Assembly (NCBI GenBank): GCA_027475525.1
Contig: JAMWFC010000049.1
Coordinates: 4,882,947-4,946,946 of the forward strand
DNA length: 64,000 nucleotides
Origin: Macrolepiota albuminosa
Taxonomy: Eukaryota; Basidiomycota; Agaricomycetes; Agaricales; Agaricaceae
Direction: 5' to 3'
Within the stretch, counting starts at the first letter, position 1; every line of letters starts with the position of its first letter. Shown here in pieces: positions 42,450 to 52,912 of this stretch. The notes under the pieces are model-generated. The model saw only the letters and a list, made by a program, of their open reading frames with translations, did no database searches and was not told where the DNA came from. A program made the translations under genes and the position numbers.

Positions 42450-44150
42450 GTTATCATTCTCATTTTTTTGACTGGTGATCTGTGCATCTGCTGAAATCTT
42501 CTTATAGTCTTAGCATATGAATTGAGACTTCACTTCTTCTTTTTTTAAAGAATCTCTGATGCTCTTTTCTAAAAAAATATCTTTCTAATTTTCAACTCTG
42601 CTTGTTATGCTGTTGAAAGAGATTCAAGATGTGCACAATGCATACAATGTGCATAATGCAAAGCACAGATCTTATTGCATGTTATGCGCACAACACAAAG
42701 CACAAATTTTATTGTGTGTGATGATTTTGCACATACTGCAAATAACAAGCTTGTATTTTATTGATGATTGATGTGACAGAGTTTGTTATATAAATAATGT
42801 CATCAATTTATAGAGACATACAATCTTATTTAAAGTTTTTTTTAACAAATTTTTTATACATGCAAATAACAAACTCTATGTATGTAAATCAAAGCTTTTT
42901 TAACAAATCTTATGCAAAGCACAGATCTTATTGCATATAATATGTGCAACACAAATTTAAAGCTTTTTTCAACAAATTTTTTTGTATAACTTGCATGCAA
43001 ATAACAAACTCTATATATGTAAATTAAAGCTTTTTTTAACAAACTTTATATTATATACAGCACGAATCTTATTGCATACAATGCATGTAATGCAAAGTAC
43101 AGACTTTATTGCTTATAATATATGCAATACAAAGCATAAATTTTATTGTATGTGATGCATGCATGTAAAGCACAAACCTTATTGCATATGAAATAAACTT
43201 TTTGCACATATCACATGCAAAATATTATATTATATTGGCTTTAATAGTATTGTTGCTAACCACTATCTTCTGCATTTAGCATATTACATAAGCAAAGCCA
43301 GCATGTCTTGCAAAGTGAGTGCTTTTGTCTTTGCATATAATTATATAATAAAAAGTCTAATACATACAAAAAATCTTTCTGACCAGTTTTTCATTTGATC
43401 TCTCCAAGTCTCAAGCTCAGGGCCCGAGCCTTGTCACACTACAGGTTTTTCAAGTTTTTCTACTTGTCACTATGCCTGTCTCTTTTTGGCACCAGTTTGT
43501 TTTTTTAGGCATTGTTTTACTGATTGCAGACCAGATTTTGATTTTATCACTATACTGTGGAAATCCAAGCTTCTCTAGCATTGCTCCTTCCTATTCCTAA
43601 AATTTCAGAGCCACACGTCTACTTTTGGGCCTGTCATTGTTAATTCACATATTTTGTTGCCCTCAAGTTTTGTGGACCACGTTTCAATTGGAATCATGTT
43701 TGTCAATCTATCAAGCCTATTATAGCTTTTTTTTAGCAAAAATTTCAAATATTGCATGTGCAAATAATAAGCTTAGACTTGAGTTTGCCATCATACACCA
43801 AGTCTAAAATGATGTTATTATAGATGCACAAATAACAAATTTCAACAAACCCTCTAGAACAATAAGAAAAGTGTGCTTCACTGAAATTTGTGTTACATAG
43901 TTTTTTCAAAGCATGCAAATAATAAATTCAACACTTTTTTTTTTGTGTGCATCACAAATATAACAAACTCTGACAATTTTTGTGTGTGATGCACACAAAT
44001 AACAAATCCTTATATATACAAATCTTTTTGCACACAAACCTTTTTATATGTAATGTATGCAAATTAACAAATCTTTATATGTACAAACTTTTTGCATGTA
44101 ATGCATACAAATAATAAGCTTAAGATTTTTTTTCTATAACTACTCTAATG
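42450..44150. repeat. AT-rich field of degenerate short repeats
   Basis: Long AT-rich stretch built from recurring words: GCAAATAACAAACTCTAT (42860s, 43000s), AAAGCACAGATCTTATTGCAT (42660, 42910; variants at 43080 and 43160), AAAGCTTTTTTAACAAA (42890, 42960, 43025) and ATGCAAATAATAAGCTTA variants up to 44115. Copies are imperfect and spacing irregular. No gene. The only open frames come from the repeats. Confidence 0.65.
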
Positions 44151-44173
44151 GACAATCTCTAAAACAATGTTCC

Positions 44174-44364
44174 TGTAACATAATATATTTTAGTAATTAA
44201 TTAATATACAATTATATTAATTAGTTCTTATTACTTTACATTCATGCTGGCTGCCTTACATAAGGCAGCCAATTTTACTGTCATACTTCGTAGTACTAGA
44301 ATCGATTATTGATCTGGTTCCGTTAGTGTGACTGTAAGGCTAAACCATACTTGACTTTGTTTCA
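44174..44364 (+). repeat. Probable 5' LTR of element B
   Basis: Starts TGTAACATAATA and ends TTTGTTTCA just before a TTTTTTGAACC motif like the one following the C and F LTRs. It contains a hairpin, GGCTGCCTTACATAAGGCAGCC (44249-44270), matching the smaller GCTGCTTACAAAGCAGC hairpin at the same place in the C LTR. The downstream order (TACTA...GGT...GTGTGA) is also shared with C. Ends are inferred from this comparison only. Confidence 0.55.
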
Positions 44365-46753
44365 CTTTTTTGAACCTTTCAGGTTCAATTCTGATACTAC
44401 GAACAAAGACTACGTGTCTAAGACCAATAGCCTAGACTGTGATTGCATCAAACAGTGCATCAACTTCTTTGACGCATGCTTCCAGAGTAATAGAGACGTA
44501 TCAACGCCTGATTGGATGGAGACCAATCAATCTGCTGTGCCAACACGCGATGGTGAGACCATTGACCAGTTGTTGATGTATCCTCAATCTGCGGTGACTG
44601 ACCCGGGTCGTCCCAGGTCAGAATATACAGAGGCCAAGCCTTCCCAGCAGCCTCAGAGGATGCCAGGAGGGACGCAATGGAGTGAAGTGCGGCCAACAGC
44701 TGCGCCAAATGGTGCAGCGAGACCAGGGGCAGCTGTGGAAGACCTGGAACAGCGACCCGGCAGGGAACATGAATTTCCCATGCAGACTGGGAGGTCTGGG
44801 CGACAGTTCCAGAGCAGGAGTAGCGCTCAGGGACCAACTGAAGGTCGCAGACCTTTGTCGTACTTCCTGGGGAAGATGCCGAGGCCTGAGGCAGGCAGTT
44901 GGAGAGTGCCAACTGAGTCCACTCCACTGACGCAACATCAGCAGGGAGTTGGAGTGCCGCAGGAAACGACAATTCCTGAGCAAAGAACACCGGCAGTACA
45001 TTGGGAAGACAAAACTTCCGATGATGAGGAGAGTGGATGGAGTGAGTCCACCCTTCAGGTTTAGTGTGCTATGCTATGGAAAAGATACCCTAGCATTATG
45101 AAGGATACCACTCGTGCTCGACTAGGACTGTATGTACTGAAACACATACGGTTGATACAGGCTAGAGGTGATAATGTACCTCAATTAAATACCGTTGAAT
45201 ACATTACATTGTATGTCCAGATTCTTGAGCTGGAAGCCCAAGCATATATGTACCGCAAGGCTAATCGAGGATCAGCTGCCTCGACCCCAGAGGGGGCAAA
45301 CTTGATTCCGAGTATACCTTCGGTGGCAAAGCCAGAGTTGTCTCCCCACCTGAAAGAGGCGATGAGCAATATATATGCTCCCCAGCAAGCAGGAGAGTCT
45401 GACGAGCAGTTCGCTGCAAGGTTTGCAGCAGCACAGAGACAAAATGTATTTAGAGGTCAACTAAGGAGACCTCTGTCGACGGCTGAATCGGTGTCTACCA
45501 TACCTGTGGTAGATAGTAACCTACCCGAAACGCCAGAGACAAGGCACTCTCATCCAAAACAGGAATCAGTGGAGAATACTCCACTGACAAATCAAGTGCC
45601 ATTGGCTGATAAGTTTGCAGAGAGGGTAGCTTATCAGCACATGCAGAACCAAGACCTGAAACACCAGGGACACTCCTGGATAGATGACCAGGGGATTTTA
45701 TTCGATGGGATAACACCCATCAACGAAATGAGAAGGCAATATGTCCAACGGACACATCAGTCTGACACTAGGAGGGGGGACCCGCCCACGGCAGATCCGA
45801 GCTGAGTCCCTGAAAGACAGGTGACAGAAGGGCTAGGAGGACAGGAGAGCCCACTGCATTGGAATGATGCGGGGAAAGTGCACTATATAGGTCACCGACC
45901 AGTACGAGCATTCTCTGTAGTACCTCCAGCAGAAGGTAGAAATAAAACGCCTGGGATAACTGAGGCGACAAAGGTGTATACTGAGAATATGCACCAATGC
46001 CTCAGTAGCATAATTGATGATGCGGTAGGCGTAGCATTGCGCCTTTCCAAAGGTATCAAACCACGTAAGGCGGAATCAAAACACATCCAACCATACAGAG
46101 GGGAGTCCAAGTTTAGTGACTTGGAAAACTGGACGATGGATGTGTGTAACCATCTGGCAGCATGCCAGTATGGGGGGGATTGTCTGGATCAAGAACGTGT
46201 ATTTGTTCTCCTGGAGTTCCTAGACGGACCAGCCAAGGCCTGGTTTCGACATCATGTCTTGCACTATAATCGTGCACGACAGCAATGGATGTTCAAGGAT
46301 GTAATCCTTGAATTGTATAACCAGTTCGTAAGTGCATCTACCATGCAGGATGCTCGGGAGGCGTTCATTGCAACGTCCTACACCGAACAATTGGGTGTTC
46401 AAGGTTTCTATGACACCTTGATAGACCACGCACAGAATATGTCTATTTACCCAGACAACTGGGTAATGATTGATACCTTCCTGCGTGGGATACCCAATGC
46501 AATGAGAGAGTCTCTCATTTGTGATGACGGGCTATCGCCCGAAGTGAATACTGTTGAGGAGTTTGTAGCGCATGTGTTGCGCTACGAGCAAGCCCACAAA
46601 ATTGCACGACACTTTGGGCTACATAGCTCAAAGGTTCGCTCAGCGAACAAGGCTGAGCCTCAGAAGGTAGGCACCTTCTGGGCCCGTCAAAAAGAAATGG
46701 TGGGCAATATGAACCCGAGGTTTGTGATAAGAGCAGCACCTCGGCAGGAATGA
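44365..46753 (+). pseudogene. Element B N-terminal region and Gag capsid
   Basis: One frame with two internal stops (TAG 45062, TGA 45803) and a TGA at 46751. The first part is Gln/Pro/Arg-rich. The middle part (VLKHIRLIQARGDNVPQLN, ILELEAQAYMYRKANR, QHMQNQDLKHQGHSWIDDQG) is colinear with element C. The capsid runs from about 46000: GVALRLSKGIKPRKAESKHI, FSDLENWTMDVCNHLAAC, FLDGPAKAWFRHHVLHYNRA, ELYNQFVSASTMQDAREAF. Motifs are well conserved and there is no frameshift. The TGA 46751 stands at the same aligned position as a TGA in element C. Confidence 0.8.
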
Positions 46754-48148
46754 CGCTTCCATAGCAACCAGACTGGGGACCATAGGGATGCACCAGCACA
46801 GGACGTTCAGAGGGGTCTGTGCCGAGAGGGTGCTCGGCCGCACCAGACTGCTGGTGAGGCTAAAGTGCCGACACCGACTGGGCCACCAAAGTTTGAAGCA
46901 GCTTGCCCTTTCGTGGCAAATAAGTGCTTCAAATGTGGCCAGTCTGGGCATTTCGTGAATGCATGTCCAGTGGGCAGTGGATGGCCTATGGTTAAGCCAC
47001 GTGCATATGTACGGGCGGCACACACTGCTATTCCAGATGCTGAAGGGATAGACTTGGGAAATGAACCTGATGTGGAAGACGAAGAGGTGGAGAACCTCAG
47101 TCCTGATGCACCAGAGGATGAAAACGCCTCTGTGGTAGAGGAGTTGTTGGATGACAAATACGTTGAGGTTGATGTATACGACAACGACTATTATGCCTGG
47201 GAGTCAGACTCAGAATTCATGGGAGCTCTGACGGACTACCTGGCCAGCGCACTAGACTGACCAGTTGGAGCAGCCAATGTGAAGGTGTATAAAGTACACC
47301 TTCGCAAGGCTCCGGAGAAGCTGGTACGGCCGGTGTTGAAGCGTGAAGACAAGGAGTGTCTGGCATCGTACGTTGAAGTGAATGGCCACAAGGCGTGGAC
47401 ATTGTGGGATTCAGGTAGTACGACTACTGGGGTGACACCTCAGTTTTGCCAAGTGCATGATATTTCTGTGAGTGAATTGAAGGAGCCATTACTCCTTCAA
47501 TTGGGTACTGTGGGCAGCCGAGCTGCAGTACAGTTTGGTACGCAGGCGAGTATCACCTGTGCTAGATCAAGGTCAAAAGAGTACCTTGACGTGGTGAATT
47601 TTGATCGTTACGACATGATTATAGGCATGCCATATATGAGGAAGCACAAGGTTGTGCTTGACTTCGCGAAGAATGAGATAGTGGTGGATGGCACCACCAT
47701 TTCTGCAGTGTGAGTGACCATAGATAATGGCGATGGACGTCTCCATTGACACTACACCACGGAGAAGAAGGTGCTAGTCAGGTGACATTGACTAGGCAGA
47801 GGCAAGAAACTGCCTATGGTGGAGGATGGAGAGGATGAGGAGCAAGCTTGTGCGAGCTTGCCAACGGATAGTCCTGCTGTGTTGATGCTGGAAAGCGAAG
47901 CTGTAGAGTACAAACATACTCTGAAGAGGGGGGAGAGCCCCAAGATGGAGTGTGAAAAGCAGGGTAAGCCTGAGGACAAGTGGCCTCAGCACACAGCAAA
48001 CACAGAGTGCCAGCCGACGTCGTTGCGAGTAAAGGTCAAGGACTTAGTAACGGGTGACAAACAAGGACTGATGGAGGACGAGGCATCCTCCACACATACG
48101 AATCGGTCAATCTGGGATCGACCGGTACCTCATCCCACGTTTGAATGA
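46754..48148 (+). pseudogene. Element B nucleocapsid and protease
   Basis: Same frame as Gag. The zinc knuckle CFKCGQSGHFVNACP is at about 46930-46970. An acidic linker follows with TGA 47258, then the protease: SYVEVNGHKAWTLWDSGSTT (active-site loop) and DVVNFDRYDMIIGMPYM. The linker to RT holds TGAs at 47711, 47747, 47783 and 47789 and ends at TGA 48146. TGA 47747 (before HYTTEK) and 47789 (before LGRGK, context TGA CTA G) have counterparts in element C. Confidence 0.8.
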
Positions 48149-48163
48149 GCGTTTGATCCACGA

Positions 48164-50038
48164 ATGCCTGCTGAGTGGAATGAGCTAGTGGCATCGATGT
48201 ATGCGTGGAATGGACCACAATGGACGCCAAATGAGGAGTCATATCATCAGGCTAGTGATGATGAGATATTGCCACCGAGTGAGGTATTCTTCGACGGACT
48301 GTCTGTGACGTTGCAGAGAAGCAAAAAGGAAGTGCCTGTGCGACTGCACACGCCGGATGACAGTGAGCTGAGGATTACTGCCCTCAGAGAGAAGTATGGC
48401 TGCCCAGCCGTACAAGCAAAGCTGTCCGGGCATTCACGGAAGGACGTGGACCGGAAGGGCAAAGGTAAAACCAGTGGTTTTACGAAGGAGGAGATTCCAG
48501 ACCTACGCTCGCAGTGGCAGCAGGAATTTGGGGATATTCTGAATGGAACCAAGGAGGAGTTACCTCCTTGGCGTGAGGTCAATCATGAAATCAACCTTAT
48601 TGATGAGAATAAGGTGTATAAATATCATTTGCCACGATGTCCAATGGCGCTACAGCAGCAGCTCCGAGACAAGACCAATCGGTACCTGAGAGCCCACTGG
48701 TGGGAGGCCCAACCGGCCTCCCAAGCTGCTCCGCTATTGTGCATTCCGAAGAAAGATGGTACATTGAAAACAGCGTTGGATGCTTGCCAACGCAACGACA
48801 ACACCGTAAAGGACGTGACACCACTTCCAGATCAGGAAGTGATTCGAGAGGATGTGGCAAGAGCAAAGTTCAGGTCAAAAATTGACCTGACGGATGCTTA
48901 TGAGCAAGTGAGAATTCGCTTGTCTGATATCCCGAAGACAGTGTTCTCGTCGATCACGGGAACATATGTGAGCAACATCATGCAGATAGGAGATTGTAAT
49001 GCTCCTGCAACATTTCAGAGGTTGATGACCTCCATCTTCCGGGATGTTATTGGGAGGTTCATCCATATATATTTGGACGACATATTCATATACTCCGATT
49101 CAATTGAAGAACACAAAGAGCATCTTTGTGTCATTTTTGAGCGACTGAGGTCTAATCTGCTGTACCTCAAGTGGAAGAAATCTGAACTATATGCCGAGAC
49201 AGTAGATTGCCTCGGACACAAGATTGACAGTCAGGGTATTCACCCTGACCAGGACAAAATCGATCGCATATGCGAATGGCATGTGCCTCATAACTATAAC
49301 GATGTGCGGAGATTCGTGGGACTAGTGAACTATATCAGCAACTGTCTGCCTGATATTACAGCGTATACTGGACCTTTGATGTCCATCACGCAGAACGGAG
49401 CTCCATTCATATGGAGACCTATACACCAATGCTGTTTTGAGATGATCAAGAGGATCTGCTCAAAGACGCCAGTCATTTGTCCTATAGATCCCAGATGTGA
49501 TGAGCCAATTTGGCTCATCTGTGATGCCTCAAAGACCGGAGTAGGAGCAATGTATGGCCAGGGAAGTTCCTGGCAGAATTGTCGACCGGCTGGGTTCATG
49601 TCGAGGAAGTTCACCTCGGCCCAACAGAATTATGCGGTCCATGAGCTCGAAACGCTGGCGATACTTGAGGCACTCCTCAAGTGGGAAGACAAATTGATGG
49701 GATATAAGATCCACATCATTACGGACCATAAAGCACTTGAGTTCTTCAAAACTCAAGCAACGTTGTCCCCCCAGCAACGCCGGTGGATTGATTATATGTC
49801 TCGCTACAACTTTGACATCACATATGTCAAAGGCGAACTGAACAAGGTAGCCGACTGTCTCTCAAGGTATTTCGAGAGCGATAGAGTTGGTGAACACCAT
49901 GATACGCATGATTATGTCGATGCGGATATTTGTATTGATCCACAGGGCAATGATCTTCCATACCATTGCTACAGAGAGGTGAAGGAGCATGTGGTCGAGC
50001 TTCATGCTATGCAAGCAACCGAGCTGCGACGCAGTTGA
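48164..50038 (+). CDS. Element B reverse transcriptase and RNase H
   Basis: 624 residues without a stop. RT: AAPLLCIPKKDGTLKTALD, SKIDLTDAYEQVRI, NIMQIGDCNAPATFQRLM and the catalytic IYLDDIFIYSDS. RNase H: PIWLICDASKTGVGAMYGQG, NYAVHELETLAILEALLKW and HIITDHKALEFFKTQ, then YVKGELNKVADCLSR. All catalytic residues seem present. In the element frame it is bounded by TGA 48146 and TGA 50036. It has no in-frame ATG of its own family context, so expression would need readthrough, reinitiation or an unknown route. Probably a decayed copy with a still clean RT. Confidence 0.85.
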   Translation: MPAEWNELVASMYAWNGPQWTPNEESYHQASDDEILPPSEVFFDGLSVTLQRSKKEVPVRLHTPDDSELRITALREKYGCPAVQAKLSGHSRKDVDRKGKGKTSGFTKEEIPDLRSQWQQEFGDILNGTKEELPPWREVNHEINLIDENKVYKYHLPRCPMALQQQLRDKTNRYLRAHWWEAQPASQAAPLLCIPKKDGTLKTALDACQRNDNTVKDVTPLPDQEVIREDVARAKFRSKIDLTDAYEQVRIRLSDIPKTVFSSITGTYVSNIMQIGDCNAPATFQRLMTSIFRDVIGRFIHIYLDDIFIYSDSIEEHKEHLCVIFERLRSNLLYLKWKKSELYAETVDCLGHKIDSQGIHPDQDKIDRICEWHVPHNYNDVRRFVGLVNYISNCLPDITAYTGPLMSITQNGAPFIWRPIHQCCFEMIKRICSKTPVICPIDPRCDEPIWLICDASKTGVGAMYGQGSSWQNCRPAGFMSRKFTSAQQNYAVHELETLAILEALLKWEDKLMGYKIHIITDHKALEFFKTQATLSPQQRRWIDYMSRYNFDITYVKGELNKVADCLSRYFESDRVGEHHDTHDYVDADICIDPQGNDLPYHCYREVKEHVVELHAMQATELRRS

Positions 50039-51096
50039 CGACTGCAGGAGCGGCAAGAAGGGCAAGACATAGAAGCTGAGCAATTAGAGCAGGCTTGGCC
50101 AAAGGAGGTGACAATGCCATGCCAGGGCAAGACTGGGAGCAGTCATGGACCGTATGGCCATGACTTTACGCTTGCTGACACATTATCACCTACAGGAGAG
50201 TATTGTAACCCTCCTGTTCCTCAAACCAATGAGTACCTCCGGAAGGTACTGAGGGGCTATAGCCACGATGCGTTCTACACAGAAATCCGGCAGAACGCAA
50301 ACTCCCACCCATGCTTCAGCATGGATGAGAAAGGACTGGTCTGAATAACGAATGTTTGAGGGCACGACGTAGTGTGCTTACCATGCGACCAAACATTAAT
50401 CATGCAGGTTGTCACTCAAGCGCATGAGGTTGTTGGTCACTTTGGGACCAACAAAACACTGGAATACCTGAGGCAATGGTACTGGTGGCCTCAGATGCAG
50501 AAAGAAGTGATGCAGTTCTGCCAGACCTGCGAGGCCTGCCAGCGGTCAAAGACCAGCAATAGGAAGCCAGCAGGGAAGTTGCATTCCTTGCCCATCCTGA
50601 CAAAGCCGTGGGACTCCATTGGGATGGACTTTGTTGGTCCATTTCCTGAGTCCAAAGGTTATAACTACCTTTGGGTAGTTATTTGCCGAATGACTAGTAT
50701 GGTGCACTTGATACCGGTGCACACAACCATTACTGCGTCCACATTATCCTGGCTCTATTTGAAGGAGATTGTAAGGCTACATGGCCTTCCAAGTTTGATC
50801 GTGAGCGATCGAGACGCAAAGTTTACGTCTCATTGGTGGCGAGAACTCCACAAGCTCTTGGGAGCTAAGTTGCTTATGTCTACATTGTTTCATCTGCAGA
50901 CAGATGGACAGACAGAGCGAGCAAATAGAAGTATTGCTCAGATCTTTCGTACGGTGGTCCGACTGGACCAATGCAACTGGGTAGATAGGATACCGCTAAC
51001 CAAGTTTGCGATCAACGCGAGTGTGTCAGAGACCACAAAATATGCGCCATTTGAGCTCAATGGAGAGTACATGCCCTCCATGCTGCGCGAACTAGT
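50039..51096 (+). pseudogene. Element B integrase, C-terminus lost
   Basis: Same frame as RT. After TGA 50342 and 50357 it shows the zinc finger (QAHEVVGHFGTNKTLEYL, FCQTCEACQRSK) and the DDE core (SIGMDFVGPFPES, LIVSDRDAKFTSHW, LQTDGQTERANRSI). It ends FELNGEYMPSMLREL, then switches at about 51096 to sequence adjoining the LTR. The C-terminal barrel and chromodomain that C still has are missing. Breakpoint looks like a recombination. Confidence 0.85.
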
Positions 51097-51117
51097 ATTC
51101 GGTCTCATTGAGAGGTA

Positions 51118-51291
51118 TGTAACGGAGTCACACGTAGTACTAGCATCAACGACGCTATAATTATCTAGTAGAGTATTATGTAAGACAACATCTTGTTTTC
51201 ACTCTAAGTACTAGTCAAATCTGATACTGTGGTCTGATTTAGCACTTGTGTGATACACACAAGATAGTTCTAACTCGTAACTCAGGTTACA
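51118..51291 (+). repeat. Short gypsy LTR (174 bp), 3' end of element B
   Basis: TGTAAC...GTTACA, with a family member at 13471-13639 that shares about 30 bp of upstream sequence (GGTCTCATTG-purine run-TA). This marks it as a 3' LTR preceded by a polypurine tract. It differs strongly from the proposed 5' LTR of B, so B may be a chimera. Confidence 0.7.
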
Positions 51292-52348
51292 GTAGTCTGC
51301 CGCTTATGAGCGGCCAATAAGGCAAGGAGATCAGTTTTGCGCTGGGCGTGCATATGATCCATGTCGTCCATCATCCGGCTGATGAGGACGACTGCCTCCG
51401 CATCGCGGAGGTATGATGACTCTGCGGGTACATTGTATCTGTTGTCTCCCAGGCATTGGAGAAGGGTAGCCAGGACTAAGTCCTGGTTGAGACTGGGCTC
51501 GACAGCCCATGCTTTTCCTTTGTTGCATCAAGGACGCGACTCTTCTTTCGAGCTGAGCTCGGATTGGTGCGGCATCTCCAGCCGCTGTAGCAAGGAGAGC
51601 TTGGCCAGGCTCTCCGTCGGTGCATCAGCCGATGAACTGATGCTTTGTTCTGGACTGAGAGTTTCTGTACTCTCAATGGCCACAGTGGCCTGCATGAGGG
51701 GTGCTTGGCATCCCTCTAGATTGTTGACTGGTACTGTGGTCGACAGGGAAGCCGATCTGCCTCCCTTGGCTGTCACCTCATAAGAGGCATTGTACTGGGG
51801 CATTGCACCCCATGCCCCCATCCAAGCCGGGGGGTATGGCATCATTACGGGCACACCACTCATGCCAGGGTAGTGCGCTGGGGTGGTAAACTGGGGCAAA
51901 GGATGTGCGCCCATAGCCCCTCTTGCCATAGCAGAGGCAAACTGCCCCCATCCTGGCACTGCTTAGGGGCTGACTAGCCCCCTGTAGGCCTGTTGCTAGA
52001 ATTGGCCCTCTGTGTGATGTGGTGCATAAGCGCCCACTACTGGTTGTTGGGGCTGATAGCCACCCACAGGTGCGTTCTGGGACATGAAGTTGCCCTGCAT
52101 GGGTTGGAGTGGCGGATAGCCACTGATCACCGGCTGCTGCGGCAGGTAGCCCGCTGCTGGTGGTTGCTGCTGCTGTGGAAAGCCCACAGCTTGTTGCGAT
52201 TGTCCCCACTGGGGCGCATTTTGGGTCAGCGGGGGAGCCATCTGCCCCCCCCTTCAGCCGACGGTAAGACCGACGGCGTACTCTCAAACTGCTGCTGCTG
52301 TAGCTGCTGCTGCTGCTGGTCACTCAAGTCCACGGGCATGCTGTCCAT
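51292..52348 (-). pseudogene. Gln/Pro-rich ORF downstream of element C pol, unrecognised
   Basis: ATG at 52348 gives MDSMPVDLSDQQQQQ. A run of eight G on the minus strand (about 52245-52252) then shifts the frame into QNAPQWGQSQQAVGFPQQQQ, repeated G-Y-x-P-x-x-P units (AAGYLPQQP, ISGYPPLQP, GGYQPQQP) and YAPHHTEGQF. After TAG 51994 and TAA 51961 the same frame continues (WGQFASAMARGAMGAHPLPQ, LEMPHQSELSSKEESRP), then TGA 51528 and a helical end (SSYLRDAEAVVLISRMMDDM, QRKTDLLALLAAHKRQ) that reaches the LTR at 51291. It may be an accessory ORF of C or another Gag-like protein. Function unknown. Confidence 0.5.
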
Positions 52349-52450
52349 GGTTGGGGAAAAAAGCGAAAAAGAAATTTTGCCTTTTAAGACGTGTTTCAGC
52401 CACAGCTGCTGACCAACTCAGCCAAGCCGCGATCGGCACTGTCAATCAAA

Positions 52451-52912
52451 TTAAGCGCTGGCATGCTTACTTAATTGATGTGGGTGCTTAACACCCTTCA
52501 ACTCCAAATAACGGTCAAGTGCCGCCAACTTGGAGCAATGGGAGTGTGGCTCCCATGTTGTGTCCCCAAGGAACCAGTGCACCTCAAACTCAAGCATATT
52601 ACGCTCAGTCCACCAGTGCCCAATGATGCACTCGACGAACCATTCATCATCATCTCGAGCCCCAAAATCATAGGAGCCCAGGGTTGCCCTGTTGGGGAAT
52701 AGCGCATCGTCAGACGTGCTGTATGGTCGCAACAGCGACACATGAAACTTTGGAACGATGCGTCGTTCCTGTAATGCCAGAGGCAGCTCCAACACGTAGT
52801 TGGAGGTACTTGGCTCTGCGTCTAGAATGCGGTATGGGCCCACCCATTTTGGGCAGAGTTTACTTGCCCGACCCTTTGAGAGTCTCAGGTTACGTGTTGA
52901 CAGGTAAACCAA
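52451..52912 (-). pseudogene. Element C integrase C-terminus with chromodomain
   Basis: The frame gives the integrase GPY/F-type barrel (LSKGRASKLCPKWVGPYRIL, then LELPLALQERRIVPKFHVSL) followed by a chromodomain: FVECIIGHWWTERNMLEFEV, HWFLGDTTWEPHSHCSKLAA. Chromodomains of gypsy integrases steer insertion to particular chromatin marks. The aromatic cage positions (F, W, W) are plausible. It follows directly on the zinc-finger part with the catalytic core missing in between. Confidence 0.85.

Noticed and set aside
42854..43042. 62-residue minus-strand frame with internal repetition
   Set aside because: It arises from the AT-rich repeat words, not from a gene.
44365..51096. Genome-wide UGA reassignment as explanation of the TGA pattern
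   Set aside because: Host genes here end normally at TGA or other stops, and elements C and D show TGA exactly where relatives have Arg (CGA), so a changed genetic code is not needed. Local readthrough at the three shared sites remains open.
51118..51291. MITE with TGTAAC/GTTACA terminal inverted repeats
   Set aside because: The copy at 13471-13639 shares the left flank including a polypurine run, which fits a 3' LTR with internal sequence on its left better than a stand-alone MITE.
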